This document shows positions 39,909 to 54,307 of a stretch of DNA of 64,000 nucleotides, piece after piece. Both the position numbers and the translations under genes were made by a program. Where the stretch lies: positions 120,036,407 to 120,100,406 of the forward strand of contig CM063508.1 of assembly GCA_032207245.1 (NCBI GenBank). Direction: 5' to 3'. Source of the stretch: Pardosa pseudoannulata. Lineage: Eukaryota; Arthropoda; Arachnida; Araneae; Lycosidae. How positions within the stretch are numbered: position 1 is the first letter of the stretch; each line of letters starts with the position of its first letter. Under the pieces are notes generated by a model, which worked only from the letters and a program-made list of their open reading frames with translations, made no database searches and was not told the origin of the DNA.

Positions 39909-42900
39909 CATGGTGGCCACAAAACACTGGAGAAAAGAAGTGCCCCAGTATTTCCCTGATAATTTTCCCCAAATTGCCTGATATATTGCAGTTACATATC
40001 ATTTCTTAAGAAATGTGCTAAACTTTGATCCAGCAGACACTCCATTCCTACAGGAATGGGGTTTGTTACTTTTTTGCCTTTATATACATAAAAAGTATAA
40101 TTCTTTCCATAAGCTGCCCCAATTTTTACATCTGGATGCAGCTAATGACAATTTCACAACTCTTATTTGGAGTAGTCAAAATAGTACAAGTGAAAGGCAT
40201 GACTCTTTCCCAGGTGTCTATATGTGTCTATTTGTTTATATATGTGTGTATATTACAATTGCAGCTATTTAATCAAATAGTCTAAATAGGCATATACATG
40301 ATGTAACTAAAAGTTATTATTTTAAATTTGAATTGGATTACAAGAATTAAATAATTTTACAAAATAGATATTAAAATTTACCTTGTAATGATCTTAAAAG
40401 GAAATCATAACAAGTACTGTTCTAGGAAAGTTTCATTCTTAGCACAGTGATTGCCTTTTGGCAATTGAAAAACAGTTTCTCAAAATTTATATTTAGGAAA
40501 ATTATTTTGCAGATTTTTGTAAAGTAACTTAATATTTTCTCCTTAATGAGCATTAGACACTGCAAGATATTCCTGTCATCTGTTTGATGAGCTTTGCTTC
40601 AGCCACAAACCCCTTTTTTAGGGTTGTGTTTTCTTGGACTTTGGTAAAAGAGACCTCTGGACATAGGATCCTGCTTTTAGGTACTGAGTGCTGCTTCCCT
40701 TCCCAAGAGATGCCCTAAAAATGATTCATTCCTCAATCATTCATTTTGAAGAATGGTTAAGTACCCTGATTATTTCCTGATTTACTGATCTTGGCTGATG
40801 TGTGGCCACCTTGTAAATATATACATATATCTTTCATTTTTCAGTGAAAAATTTCAACAAAACTTACACATATTCCAGGTGATAGTGGAGGTGAATCATC
40901 TGTAGGAAATATTCTAGATACTTTATCACTAAGAATTTTGTGTCCATCAGGAACTATTTTCACATATTCTTGAATAGACTGCAACCACCACCAAACAGAA
41001 TCTCTACAATTAAACCTAGCACATACACCTCTGTCTAACAGATTAGGAATAAGACCATGGCGTAAACAGGCAGCAAATGCAAGAATTATGTACCTACAAA
41101 CAAAATACAGACAATATATGAGTTTACTCCAAAAACAGCATAAAAATAATTATTATATAGTGAAATGGAAACAAGATTTAAGAACTTAAAAATTCATGTA
41201 AAATTTAAACAAATAAAAAATATAAAAAATGTTACTTTTCAAAATTTTAAGAGGCAGATTTTAAATCTCTTCTCTTTAAAACATTTCAAAGGATAAATTA
41301 CTTGCATTCTCTCTACTTCAAAAAATAGTGGATTTAAGCTTTATATCTCAACAGATAAATTATGGAAAGATACAAAATGGGAAATCACAATTATCAAAAT
41401 CTGCTCAGAATTCTCATCCGCCACTTATTAAAGGAAGATAATTACAGCAAATTGCTTTAATAATTTTTTAGAATTTACCTTCTCTTCAACCCCCCCCCCC
41501 AAAAAAAAAGGAAGAAGGAAAAAATAAGTAGAGAATAAACCTAGAATGCAATAAAAATTAAGATATCTGACTAAAGGAATATATCTTGAAAATGAAGTTA
41601 GATTTTTAAATGGGATTATTTTTTAAAAGTGCTGATGTTTAAGACAGTTTCTTCCTTTATATAGATATATACACTGTCTACCAATAAGTAATTGGACACC
41701 TATACAAATGACGATATCTGCAGTTCTGAGGTACATCATGGCCTCTGCCGGCATACATCATGTAGGAAACAGCATCGGCATTAGTCACGTGCAAGATGCT
41801 GCACAGTTTGTTGCTCTGATACACTAGCTGTAATACAAAGACTTGTAAAAAGTATGCCCCAGAGGGTTCACGATATAATTGCCTCTTGTGGAGGCTTTAC
41901 CAACTATTGATTTTGAATAAAGTTAGTTTTTCTTTTCTATCGCAGGTGTCCAAATACATATTAGTAGACAGTGTATACATACATACAAACATATAATGCA
42001 GATAAATAATTTTCAGCCCATAAAGACTTAAAAATTAGCCATTTGATGCCTTTCTTAGTAGTACGGGCAAAAATTTGCTTAAAGTCAAGTGTTTATGATT
42101 TTAATTCCCCAATAAATTCCTTTTAGAGTTTGAAATTTAAAAAATTCTATCTTAAAGAACACTTAGGATCCAAGACTGATTACTTTGAAATTTTAATATC
42201 CTAGACCTGGGTTTTCTACCGTGAGTCATTCTGTGAGTGATATTTGAGTTGTGTGTGTGTGTGTATATTATATATATATATATATATACACACATACATA
42301 TATACAAAGAGAGATTGTGAGATGCAGTCTAAATAGCCGTTATTAATATAACTTTTAATGTAACATGAAATAAAGTAACACTCACCTAGCATCTTCATAC
42401 CTCCCAGTAACTAATAAGAGTCCTTTAAGTGATATAAATGTGTCTCTTCCCCAATTACGCATATAACCCGTAGAAAAGTGAGGTAAGCCTAAAAGTGTTA
42501 AAAGAAAAAAAATTATGCAATTAAAACAATGCTTTTAAACACAGTATAATTATAGTACAGGTTTATTAATAAATTTTGCTCATTATATACTTTTGTGACA
42601 GTATAGTACAAATATATAAAAAAAAGAAAGAATTTATTTTTTTATGTATAGCTTTATTAATACACACACATTTTAACAGTCTTTGTAAATTAAATTTGTA
42701 TTTTTTAAGTGATATGTAAAATAATTTGTAATGTATTATTTTGAAATAGCATTTAAAAAAAGAACAAAATATATTACCCCTTTCTGTGAGTCTAAGGTTT
42801 TGGAATCTTAAAACTAAACTCCACTGAAGAAGGTACTTTTAGATACACAATCACTAACACCTCTTTTTAATAAATTTCTGTTATTAGAAATTAGATGAAC

Positions 42901-45402
42901 CTTTAAAATAACTATCAAAGTGTAATAAAAAACGGCTACTCTCTGGTGAGTTTCTGTGTTCATACAGCAACTGATTTTACCTTTTTATGAATCTCCAAAA
43001 ATTTAGTTCAGAATATAGCTAAAATTAACTTAGACTCCATTTTTTTATGTGGACTAATACTTTTCAAAAGGTTGTATTAATAAACTTAATACATATTTAC
43101 TTAACAGACTTTTACAAATATAAAAAAGGGAATATTTTAATTTTTAATTACTTTATTAATAAATATTTTTATAAATTAAATTTTAATATAAATTAAGTTT
43201 TTTAATGATATCTTAATATTTTGAAATTCATTATTTTAGAATGATATATAAAAAAGCATAAAGTTCAACAAAAAATTTTAGTACCAGATGTCTGTCAGAC
43301 ATCTAGTACTAAATTATCCAAATCCATCAAACCAATAACTCTGCATACTTAATATCCCGAAAAATCATTATCTATTTTCTCCCTAATTTATAAATAATAT
43401 ATTATTAAAATGCAATTGGATTTATTACTAATAAGAAGTTAATACATTATAATTGATTTAATACTTTACAGTCTAAAATATTTGGAAAACCATTTATACA
43501 TTAAAACTGTAAAATGGAATAGTGCTTTTCTTATAGCATACCAGAAAGATAAGCAGAAACAAATATTAGCACCATTTCCTATAACTTTCCAAGTGAAAAA
43601 GAAATTACCAGCAGATATAGTTATGCAATTCTGTATCGCAGCTCCATTTGTATCCTTCTCTGGACTGGGTGGAGGAACCTCAAGATTTGGAGAAAGAATA
43701 GGCAAAGGAGCACTTCTAATGATTCCACATAATATCACTGATCCTAAAGCCAAAGCTTTAACAAATGTAGATCCTTCAGAAACAAAACTGAAATTTGAAA
43801 ATAGATAACATTCACAAATTAAAAACATAAAATATTTTTCCTTCAGCATTGAATATTAATAGTAAATAATTGAAAAAAATTACTATATATAAAACCCATT
43901 ACTTAAAAAAAGGCAAAAAATATTGCAGATTTAAACAACTATTAACATTTATATAAGAAGAATTTTTAAAAAAATATAAGTGAACACTTATGATTAAGCA
44001 ATAAAACAAACAGCTCATAATAAATACAACATCAAATGTTATTTAACAACAGAATTATAAAAAAAAAATGCTGCTCATTTAGTTACTTGCAGTCAGGACC
44101 ATAGCCAAAAATTGTTTTCCTGGGGGGGGGGGGGCAAAGAGAAAAGGCGTCATTATTTATGAATACTTCAGTAAAACAAAATTAAAGTATAAAAGCATGG
44201 ATAAGATATGACAATTATCCATTTTTAACTCAAATAATAAAAAAGATTTGATGACAAACGAGAAAAGGCAAATATAGTGGAATACAGAGAAAATATTAAA
44301 TTTTTGGCCAACATCTCGGCAAAACTTTTTATGGCCAAAGCATTTTTTTTTTATAGGAACATGTTCTTAATCAGCTAGGTAGATGGCACCTACACACATG
44401 TGGAAAATTTTCCTTTGATTAAATAGTCTTCTAGAATTTAGGGAGGGAATCAGTCCCCTAAATACCTCCCCTCTTCTACGTCCTTGCTTGCAGCTCTAGT
44501 ATGCTCAGAAATATTTCAGTGTTATATTAAAAACATCATTTTCATGAAAGGCAAACTCATTTTTTCACCACAGATATTTCTATATTAGTTCACACAGAAA
44601 ATCAAATAAGAAAATGTTTGTTATAATTGTAAGATAATTAATTGATAAGTATAATCATTTTTATAGTATACAAATGAAAAAAAATGCATTACATATATTT
44701 TTAAGTTCACTCACTCAGACATCTTTCTCCACAGTGAGGTAAGTAAACTGCTGTAAGCTCCAGTAATAATTGTGTCAAAATAACAGGGTATGAGGTATCT
44801 TGGAATTCTTTTTAAACAATCAAATGCAACTTGAAACCAAAGACCTAACTAAAATGAAATATAATTTTTTTAAAAAACCACAAAAAAAAAGAACTAATAA
44901 ATAGAAATTTTAAATGAAAAAAGCAGTACAGAGCTTTACTGCTGCATTAGTGAAATAATATCTGCTTCTTAAAGTAAGCAACCTCTAGCATAATTTAAGT
45001 TGATGAATTGTAAAATCAAAATACGTATAATATTGAATTTCCATTAATTTTTAATAATTTAGCTACTTTCAAAATACCTGTAAACTCGTTATTTTTATTT
45101 TTTTAATATAAATTATTGTACTATTATATATTTAAACAACTTGTCTCTTTCAAGAAATATTTCTTATATAAGATTTGCTCAAAATGGTCTGCAAACAGCA
45201 AAACATTTTAGCTATATAATTAATAAAAGAAAATTATATTAATTTAGTAAAACAAATATCATACTAAATCATACTTTAATATGCTTTTTTAAACTACAAA
45301 CTGAAATATTTTATCCGTCATGTCTTCATATTTTGCAAAAGATTTAAGCAAAAATTTGCACTTTTGAAACCTTCTTTCACTTACCACTGATATTAAGATT
45401 AA

Positions 45403-45451
<49 letters not shown>

Positions 45452-48400
45452 CACACACACAAACACATAATTATATGTAAACTAGTTTCATTAAGAGTGC
45501 TTTACAATCTTATGTATCAGTAAAATTTATACAAAACCTAGGTATGTAAACACAAAAGTGATTATTTAGATTTATTTAATACAAGTTAATAATTTTTAAA
45601 AACTTATTACAACTGAAATTAACAATATTTTCAATTGATCCTAAGAGTTGCATTAAAAAATTTAAAATATAATCTATAAAGTATTGCAAAAATCAACTAA
45701 CATCACGAGTAGAAGGATGTTCTATCAGACGACTTGAAATATAATCTGGCAACCAGTTTCCATCACGTAAGTTAGCACATAAAGGATGCCCTAAATCATC
45801 TTCAAGATGAATATTCATCAACTCACTCATTACACCTAAATAGAGACACTGGTAAATAGAGAGCAATTTCAAAAATAATAAAAGGACATATTAAAAAGAA
45901 ACTTTTAGAAACACTGCCTAAATAGCTGCTATACAAAATCAAGATCATGACTTCGATCTTATCAGTATATATATAATCCCATCAAAATTATACCCAGCTT
46001 GAGCACAGGTTCTTTATATACATAAACACACACACAATAAAGAGAAAAGCACAGTTTCATGCATAAAAAAAATAAAATAATTTTATAATTAATAAATTAT
46101 AACTTATTTCTATCAAAAACAAAACCTCAATCAAATAGTAAGATGAGAATAAATTTATAGTAAAAAATCATTACTCTGCTTTAAACACAATTGTGTGACC
46201 TGTGAAGCTTAAAAATATCTTCTGCAAAGAAACACAAGTTAGGAATAAAAACTTAAAGATTTTAAAATACTGACTTTAGTGAGAAAATCAAATAGTGACC
46301 AATTTCAGTTTATAATTCTTGCAAAAACTCACAAAATACCTTAAGACACTATTGACTGTTACTAATCATATTACAGAATAATTTGGGCAGCCCTAACACA
46401 ACACCTAGAACCATCAAATTTACAAAAAGAGCTTTTCATGAATGTGGAGGAGACTGTAGACAATAACCATAGCCACAGAGCTTTCCATTAATGCCACCTT
46501 TAGATAGCAGACATACTAAGAGAATGTAACATGGATGTCAACTATAGCTGGTGGTTTTATCCAAAGAATGTTTCATGAATGCCGACTATAAGTGGCAGTA
46601 AAATGCAGAGAATGACTCAAGAATACAAACTATAGGCAGCTGAAAGGGTTAAATGAAAATCTGCTGATTAATTGAAAATGATCCGACATGACATGCACAA
46701 AATAACATTTCTATATTATGACCATAAATAATATCAAAATCTTAATTTTAAGATTTCATAACAAAGTCTTACCTTGCAAACCACAGTATACTAAATTTCC
46801 ATAACCAGGCAGGCCATAAGTCCCTCTTCCTTTGCCTTCATCTCTCTCCTCAGCTTCACATCTAAAGAGCACTCTGTTTAGATCAGCTAGAGTTAGATGA
46901 GAAAGAATGGATTCAAAGTCATGAGTTCCTCGTTTAAGGACTGTACCACTGTATGATCGCATCCTATAACCAAACTGAGAGACACAAGATCGTATCCTAA
47001 GAATTGCAGATCGAGATTCACTGTCTAAAGATACTCTAGGAGTGAGAGAAAGGAAAGAGTAAACATGCAGTCTTCAGGAGAAAAAAGTAAGTGCTCATTA
47101 AATACGAAAAATTTTAAATGTTAGTGCAAAAATAGAAACCTAAAAAATACTATTTGTGAATCCCAGATCTTTAGTACTTATTTTTTTTTTCAGCTGAACT
47201 GAACAATAAACATTACAGGAACAATTTAGAAATCAATTTTCATAAATCTAGAAGTAAAGTTATATACCACCTCTAACTTTGAGAAAAATAAACCCAAAGA
47301 ATATTTTATATTACTATACTCAACATTGTCAAATATATATATAAAATTGTGGAACTGGCAGCCAGTGAGGCATGTTAAAAGGTTACTTATACACACTGGA
47401 AAATGGAACTTTAATCATTTTCACATACCTAATACTTATTATACAATAATACATAAAAAAAAACTTTCTTTTAAACTGAACAAGATTTCAATTTTAAAAC
47501 TTTGAAGTAAATCCTTATAGATTTCTATTTAATTGGCAATCCTTAATTAAATCCTTTTTGACTATAAGACTTGTTAAATTTAAGTAACATGCTTAGTTTG
47601 AACTTATAAATAAGTTAAACAAACAGTCAGCATCTTTAATGATCAGTACTGTAAACTTCAATGATAACTCTAAAATAAATAAAAACAAAGGCTTTAATAC
47701 AAATGCAACATAAGGCCCAAATTTTCTGTTTTCTCCTCATATGAATGATGGCTTGTTATATGAACTTTCATTATACAGCCTGAAGAAAATGTTTTTGATA
47801 AATTGCTGGTATACAGGGGGGGGGGGAGAAGCATTTTCTAATTTATAAACCAAGGCTGAGCTATCACATCTCAATACTAAAGCATTCTTAAATAGATACT
47901 AGATATAAAACTATTTAATTCCAATAAGTTACAATAATTATGACAAACTTAAACTTCCATGAGATATTTTATGAGAACCCAATGTTAAATAACATATTTT
48001 ATTATGACTACAATATAGTGGCATAAATATAAAGAATACAATTTCAAAATTATTAAATACTAAAATAATTTAAATATAAATGTACAAAGTTACATTTTTA
48101 TATCAACATAAATGAAAAAAACAATAACATCACATATGTATAACATAACAAATGTATACATACACAACATATACTTAATAAAAAAACTAAGTACTATATT
48201 TCTGAATCAAATGAATTTGCGATATTTATAGAATATTTAAATTATAAAAACTACTAATTTCATGGGACTAACTTATTCAGTTTTAACATTTATCTAATAA
48301 ATAATACTTAAAAGATTAATTTCCGAAATACAGCCACATACTATAAATTTTGTATTCTCAGTACATACAACACTGATTTCATATGATGTAATAAAGAACA

Positions 48401-51400
48401 GGAGATTCATTTTTGTTAAATATAGATATATTATCAAATATTGAATTAAAAGATTTCTGCACTTTTAGAGTCACAAAGAAATCACATAAAAGAAGTACAG
48501 ATATACACCCAATACTTAAAAAAGGCCTGTTATAAGTATAAAATGAAAAGTGAAAAAATTCACCTATAATTAATAGAAAATGAAAAGAAAAAATATTTTA
48601 CCTTAAAACAACCACTGATCCTGGAGGAAAATGAATAAAGTCTATTTCATTATATCCATCATCAGATAATCCTGAACTTTCAATCATTTCACTTTCATAA
48701 ATTTGTATATTTTCTTTTAGACGAAGACGGAAATCTGTGAGTCCATTAATAAATTCTTCATCTTTATGTAATGAAGGGCCTAGACTTGTTCCTCCATGAT
48801 TAACTGGTTCAAGTCTACCCTCCAAAATTATTTCATCAATTGTGCCTATAGAAACAGTTTCATATTTTTAATACACTACATACATAGAAAATAAAGATTT
48901 TTAAAGAATTTTCTTCACAGAAAGGCTGTAAAACATTGTGCAAAGGTAAATCTGTTATACTCATGACTGCCTTAGAAATGATGATATATAAGAAACAGAA
49001 AATGTTATGCATGATTACATCTTTATAATAAAGTTATTTGTAAGTCGATAATAATCTTATGCTGTTTGTATAATGTCATACTTTTAAAAAATCTTTACTA
49101 ATGAAACATTACCAGATTATTCAAAACATTATACAATTGCAATATATAATACACACCTTGGATGCGTAATGGTTTTGTGTAACAGGATTCATTTGGCTTT
49201 GATGGCATCCTAAATGATGTTCGTGCAATCATGATCACAGACTGATGTGTAGCTGGACAATGACGAGTTATACAAACAGTGTTTTCATCTCTTTGATCTA
49301 CAAATACCTAATTTTTTTAAAAAAGGCAAGGAAAAATATTATATAATTACACTGAAAACAGATCTTGCTAATGCAAGTGCCAGATACAATTTTTATGATG
49401 TCTGTCAAATGTTAGACATTTTTACTAATGCCTAAGACCTTTTTATACACCTGTAGAATACTACATATAGTCTGTGTAAAAAAACATTTGTGGAAGTACT
49501 ATTATGATATAAAAGCCTTATTTTAAATGTCTTTTGAATAAAACATTCAAAATTTATACATTTACATTGTAATGTTTTACTGTTTCTATGTAAAATTAAA
49601 ATAAAAAACTATGCTTTTAAGAGTTTAGGAGTACTTAATTTACGATCTATCTTTAACCCTTTAACAGTTTTCCAGAATTCAATTAAAAAAGTCATTTTTT
49701 TTATTGCATTTTATTATTAATAGAATAATGCTATTATTATTTTTTTTTTTTCATTTGGGATAAATTTAACTTAATGGAAATAAGTGTTTTTCCTGTAAGT
49801 TTTTTTTAAAACATGAATGCCTTATAGGGAAAATAAGTTTACAGTTATAAATATAAAAAAAAGTACAAATACTTTTCAGTTTTCTTAATAGAAAGCAAAC
49901 TTCCATTTAGAAGCTAATTATTGCTGTCTATACAACCAATTTGACATTAAAAATTGAAAATATATGGGTGAAACAATACATGCAAGAGAGAAACAAGATT
50001 GCCTGTACACTACACAGACAAAACAGATGTGGCTGATACATTGTGCCCGTAAATTGTATGGGCAAAGCTGGGAAGGGTGAACAAGTTATACTGTCCATGA
50101 GTGGTAGTACAAATGATAGTCCAGATCAAGTACTGTTTTGCACAATTTTTGAACCAATAAACTTTTGTATTAAAGACTGCACAACTTGGTCAACCAATAA
50201 CAATTGAAAGTTTGTGGAAAACTTTTTTAATTTTACAAAGTTTTAAGATTGGTTTTCTGGAAAAATTTGGAAATATTTGTTTTGATACTTTTATAACCTA
50301 TGTTCCATTTTTATTTTTTCATCATATTAAAAATCTCATCAAAATATTCCATATAACACTTAAAATAAATGACATTATCAATCCGAAAATCTGACCAAAT
50401 AGCTCTCAAAACGATATTTAAGATCTGCATTTTAAGTGTACAAACACTTTTGCATGCACCAAAACTGCCTTAATCAGTTAATTTCCCTTTATTTAAAATA
50501 TTTCCCTTTTTTTTTTAATCTTTGCTGAACTCAGTCTTCAAAAAAGAATTATCTAACAGTACATGAATTTAAAAAATAAAAATCATTATTTTAAAAATTA
50601 AATTTAATACTATTCCCACAATAAAACAAATTGTATCCTGAAATTGAGCCTGTTTGAATACTTTCTACACTCACTGAATATGTGTCAAGACTTAGTTTAC
50701 AATATGACCCTCAAAACACATTTACATTTTACATCATAAGTCCAAATTGATGTTCACATTTAAAAACTTTTTTTTTTAAACTCTCCATTTTTATGAGACT
50801 CTTTGAAAAAACAATGCAAGTATGTAGATCATGGCATTCACTTTAATATTTTAGCTTATAAAAGTTTAATGTTTCCACATCTTGTTAAAAGAAAAAAAAT
50901 CTTGCTTAAAGAATCTCCCTTTTTTAAACTATAGATTATACAGCATAAATACAGTATAAAAAAATATTTCAAATGCTAGCAAGAGTATAGATACCTGAAA
51001 AAATTGGTAAAAAGCAGTGAAATGAAAAAGCTAATTTTTTAATTCTTAAGTAGAGAACTATGAACTGAAGCAAAATTTAAAAAATAAAAATAAAATCCAT
51101 TTAATGTAGTAAACTTTTCTTCTGATAGACATATTTGATTCAAAATCAAGTAATATAAATGTAATAAATATTAAAGCTTCAATCAAACATTCAATTAAAA
51201 GTAAAGATGTAAATTCAAATAAAAAATTAAATGATTACCTGCATAAAACCTGAAGCACCAAGCTCCGAGTGTAATTTATTTAGAGCTCTTTTACCAGCAA
51301 TAATGCCAGTTTTCTCATTAATATATCCCCTCTTAGCTGTATCATTAGTCCATGAAGAATATAAACGTGTTTCAGTAACTACATGTATCTAATGAGTAAA

Positions 51401-52767
51401 AAAAATCGTAAATTTAATAATTTGATATTTTATATACAGATAACAAACCAAAATACTTAAAACTACTAAATGGATACTCATGCTCTACTTTGGGGATTCA
51501 TTATTTAAAGTATTTTTTAGTTTTCTTTTTCCTCATCTTATTTCCCCCTTTTCGGCATTGAATTTTAAAATATCTTTTTCAAAATGCTCATATACATCAT
51601 AATAAAAATTTAATTTCATACTTCACATTTTTTTGATAAAATAGTTTTCACTCTGTGCTAATAGATGAGTCAGTTTCTACTTTTACATCCATGGAGATAA
51701 ACATTTTTTAGCTCATAAAAAGGCTTGAAATGAGCCATTTGGCATACAAGCGACAAAGTTAAAACAAATGATTTATTGGTTTCCAATAGATAAATGAAAA
51801 CATCATGTAGAGTTTGGTGCAAGATGAGAGAAAAGAAAACCAAAAAAGACCATCTTTAATTGCTGTACAACAACATTTTCTTTACTATTGATAGGACAGG
51901 TTAGAACTGGCCTCACCATAATTTATTACAATTAATCAACAAATAACTGCCATACATTTATATGGCATACACTGTGTCATTTGCTGTAATCAGCTATGGC
52001 AAAATAGTTATTAATATAACTACTAATCCCTAAATTAGTTTTTGCCCTAATGCCTAATTGATAAAAAATGTTTAGAGCAAGAAAAAACTATGAAAGAAAT
52101 TAAATCTATTTTGATATCAACAAGATATAAAGTATAAAATAAATAAGTATATACAGTAATTCTATACTAAATGAAGAGAAAGCAATAGATGATATTCAAT
52201 GCATTTAAACCTAATATAAGTAAAGAAATCAAAGCAAATTAAAACAAAACATGTCTATAAATATTTGAAAGTTACATAAAAATTAAGTTTTAAATAACAA
52301 AACTATTACAAGTTAGTATTACTTAATGAAATAGTAACATTGAAAATGTAAAAAATATTGATGGCAACTTTATAATTATTAAAAAGAAAAATGATGAGGT
52401 TGTATCTCTCAATCCATTATTTAAAATAAAATTCTTTCCAAGATAAACTAGAAAAACTTTTTTCATAATAAGGCTGGAATGAAAACTTATATTAAATGAT
52501 ACAGATAAACTTAAGCTGATAATAGAAATGGTTTTAATATTTAATGTTTTGGAGAGAAGAAGATTAATTCTGAAAAAACAAATTGTAGCTCATGACTAGG
52601 GATTGCAATACTGGTGTACTGAGATACCAAATACCAGTATTTTGAGCCATTTGTACAATTTTGTAATGCTGGTATTCACAAGTTTAAATATTTTTTTGGT
52701 ATTAACTAGAAAATTTTTAAATAGTTTCCACTATATGATCAGGGGTCGCCAACATAGCAAAATAGTA

Positions 52768-52805
<38 letters not shown>

Positions 52806-52825
52806 TATATACATATATACATATA

Positions 52826-52888
<63 letters not shown>

Positions 52889-53362
52889 GACGGCCTGACA
52901 GACATTGATTGTTTTAACCCTGTTAATCCAAAAATTATGCAATGTTTATAAATAAATTATAAATTGGACTGTTTTGATGAAAAAGGAAAATAAATTATTT
53001 TAAAAATACTTGATACCACCATGCATATAGTCATCACAAACGTTGTTAGATTAAATTGAAATTCCCACATCACCTGTACAGGGATTTGATCGTGAGACTT
53101 CTCATACTGAAGCTCATTATGCTGACCACTGTGCCACAGATATGTTGGCAGTGAAGGGTTTCAAGTATATAATTTCAATAATTATAATAATCTCAACAAG
53201 AGCACAATTCTGCATTTTTAATAAAAAAAAAAAAAAAACATTCTATCTGACAAAATAGTGAATCTAAACCATTCTCGAATCAACTTAATTACATACACAA
53301 AATTTTATTAAAACCAGTCCAGTCATTTAAGAGGAGTTCTACTACAAACATATAGAAAGAAG

Positions 53363-53437
<75 letters not shown>

Positions 53438-54264
53438 AAGAGTCATTGTAATAAAGCTAAGTAATGATTCTAGCATATCTGTGTATTAAATTTGGTAAAA
53501 TATTTATAATATTTGTTATCACTAGAGCTCTTAATTTATATATTTCTTATGTACAATCGAGTAATCTAATTACTAGTGACTTTAAAAATGATATACATTT
53601 ACAAATGCTAACTGTTTAGATTACAAAAGTTTAAAAAGAGATGTAAATTAAACAAAACTTTAAACAAGTAAAAATTAAAAATCATACACAAAATACTTAC
53701 ATGATGTGGTACCAGTTGATCATATCCCCATGTGCTACCAGTAGAACAGCAAGCCATTGAAACCATTGCAGCAGTAGGAAAATAATCATAAACAGATCGT
53801 CTCTAAAAAGTTATTCTTTCTATAGTTAAATTCCCCATTTCACAAATAAAGAACTATATTTTTAAAATATGAAATTTAGTAAAGTTACTTTTTTAAAACA
53901 CTTCAAATACATAGAATTTTGTATTCTGATATAAGCCAACACTTGAGGAAGAATTTATGAGAAAAAAATCTTATGCAGGCAACCATATGACTCCCTTGTA
54001 CACTTATCAAATCATACATAGTTTTTATTTCGATTGTATGAGTTACCAAAACTACCATTTGCACATTCCCTTATATTTTCAAGGTTTTGTTTCTCAGGGT
54101 AACTAAAGTACTGCCATCTGAGACAACTGGCAGAATTAATATCCTTTAAATTAAAATTCTTTCCTAAATAGATATTTCAGACCAAAAGGTTCCCCAATTA
54201 CAATACTTTCTTTACTCTATACACAAAAGTAACAAAACAGCAAAAATTCAAAATTATTTTCTGC

Positions 54265-54307
<43 letters not shown>

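Noticed and set aside
43482..43808. Plus-strand 108-codon frame
   Set aside because: It is antisense to an AGL exon whose minus-strand reading matches the enzyme family and splices in frame.
49646..49700. Another TTAA-flanked piggyBac-like MITE
   Set aside because: Only one end (TTAACCCTTTAACAG) is visible.
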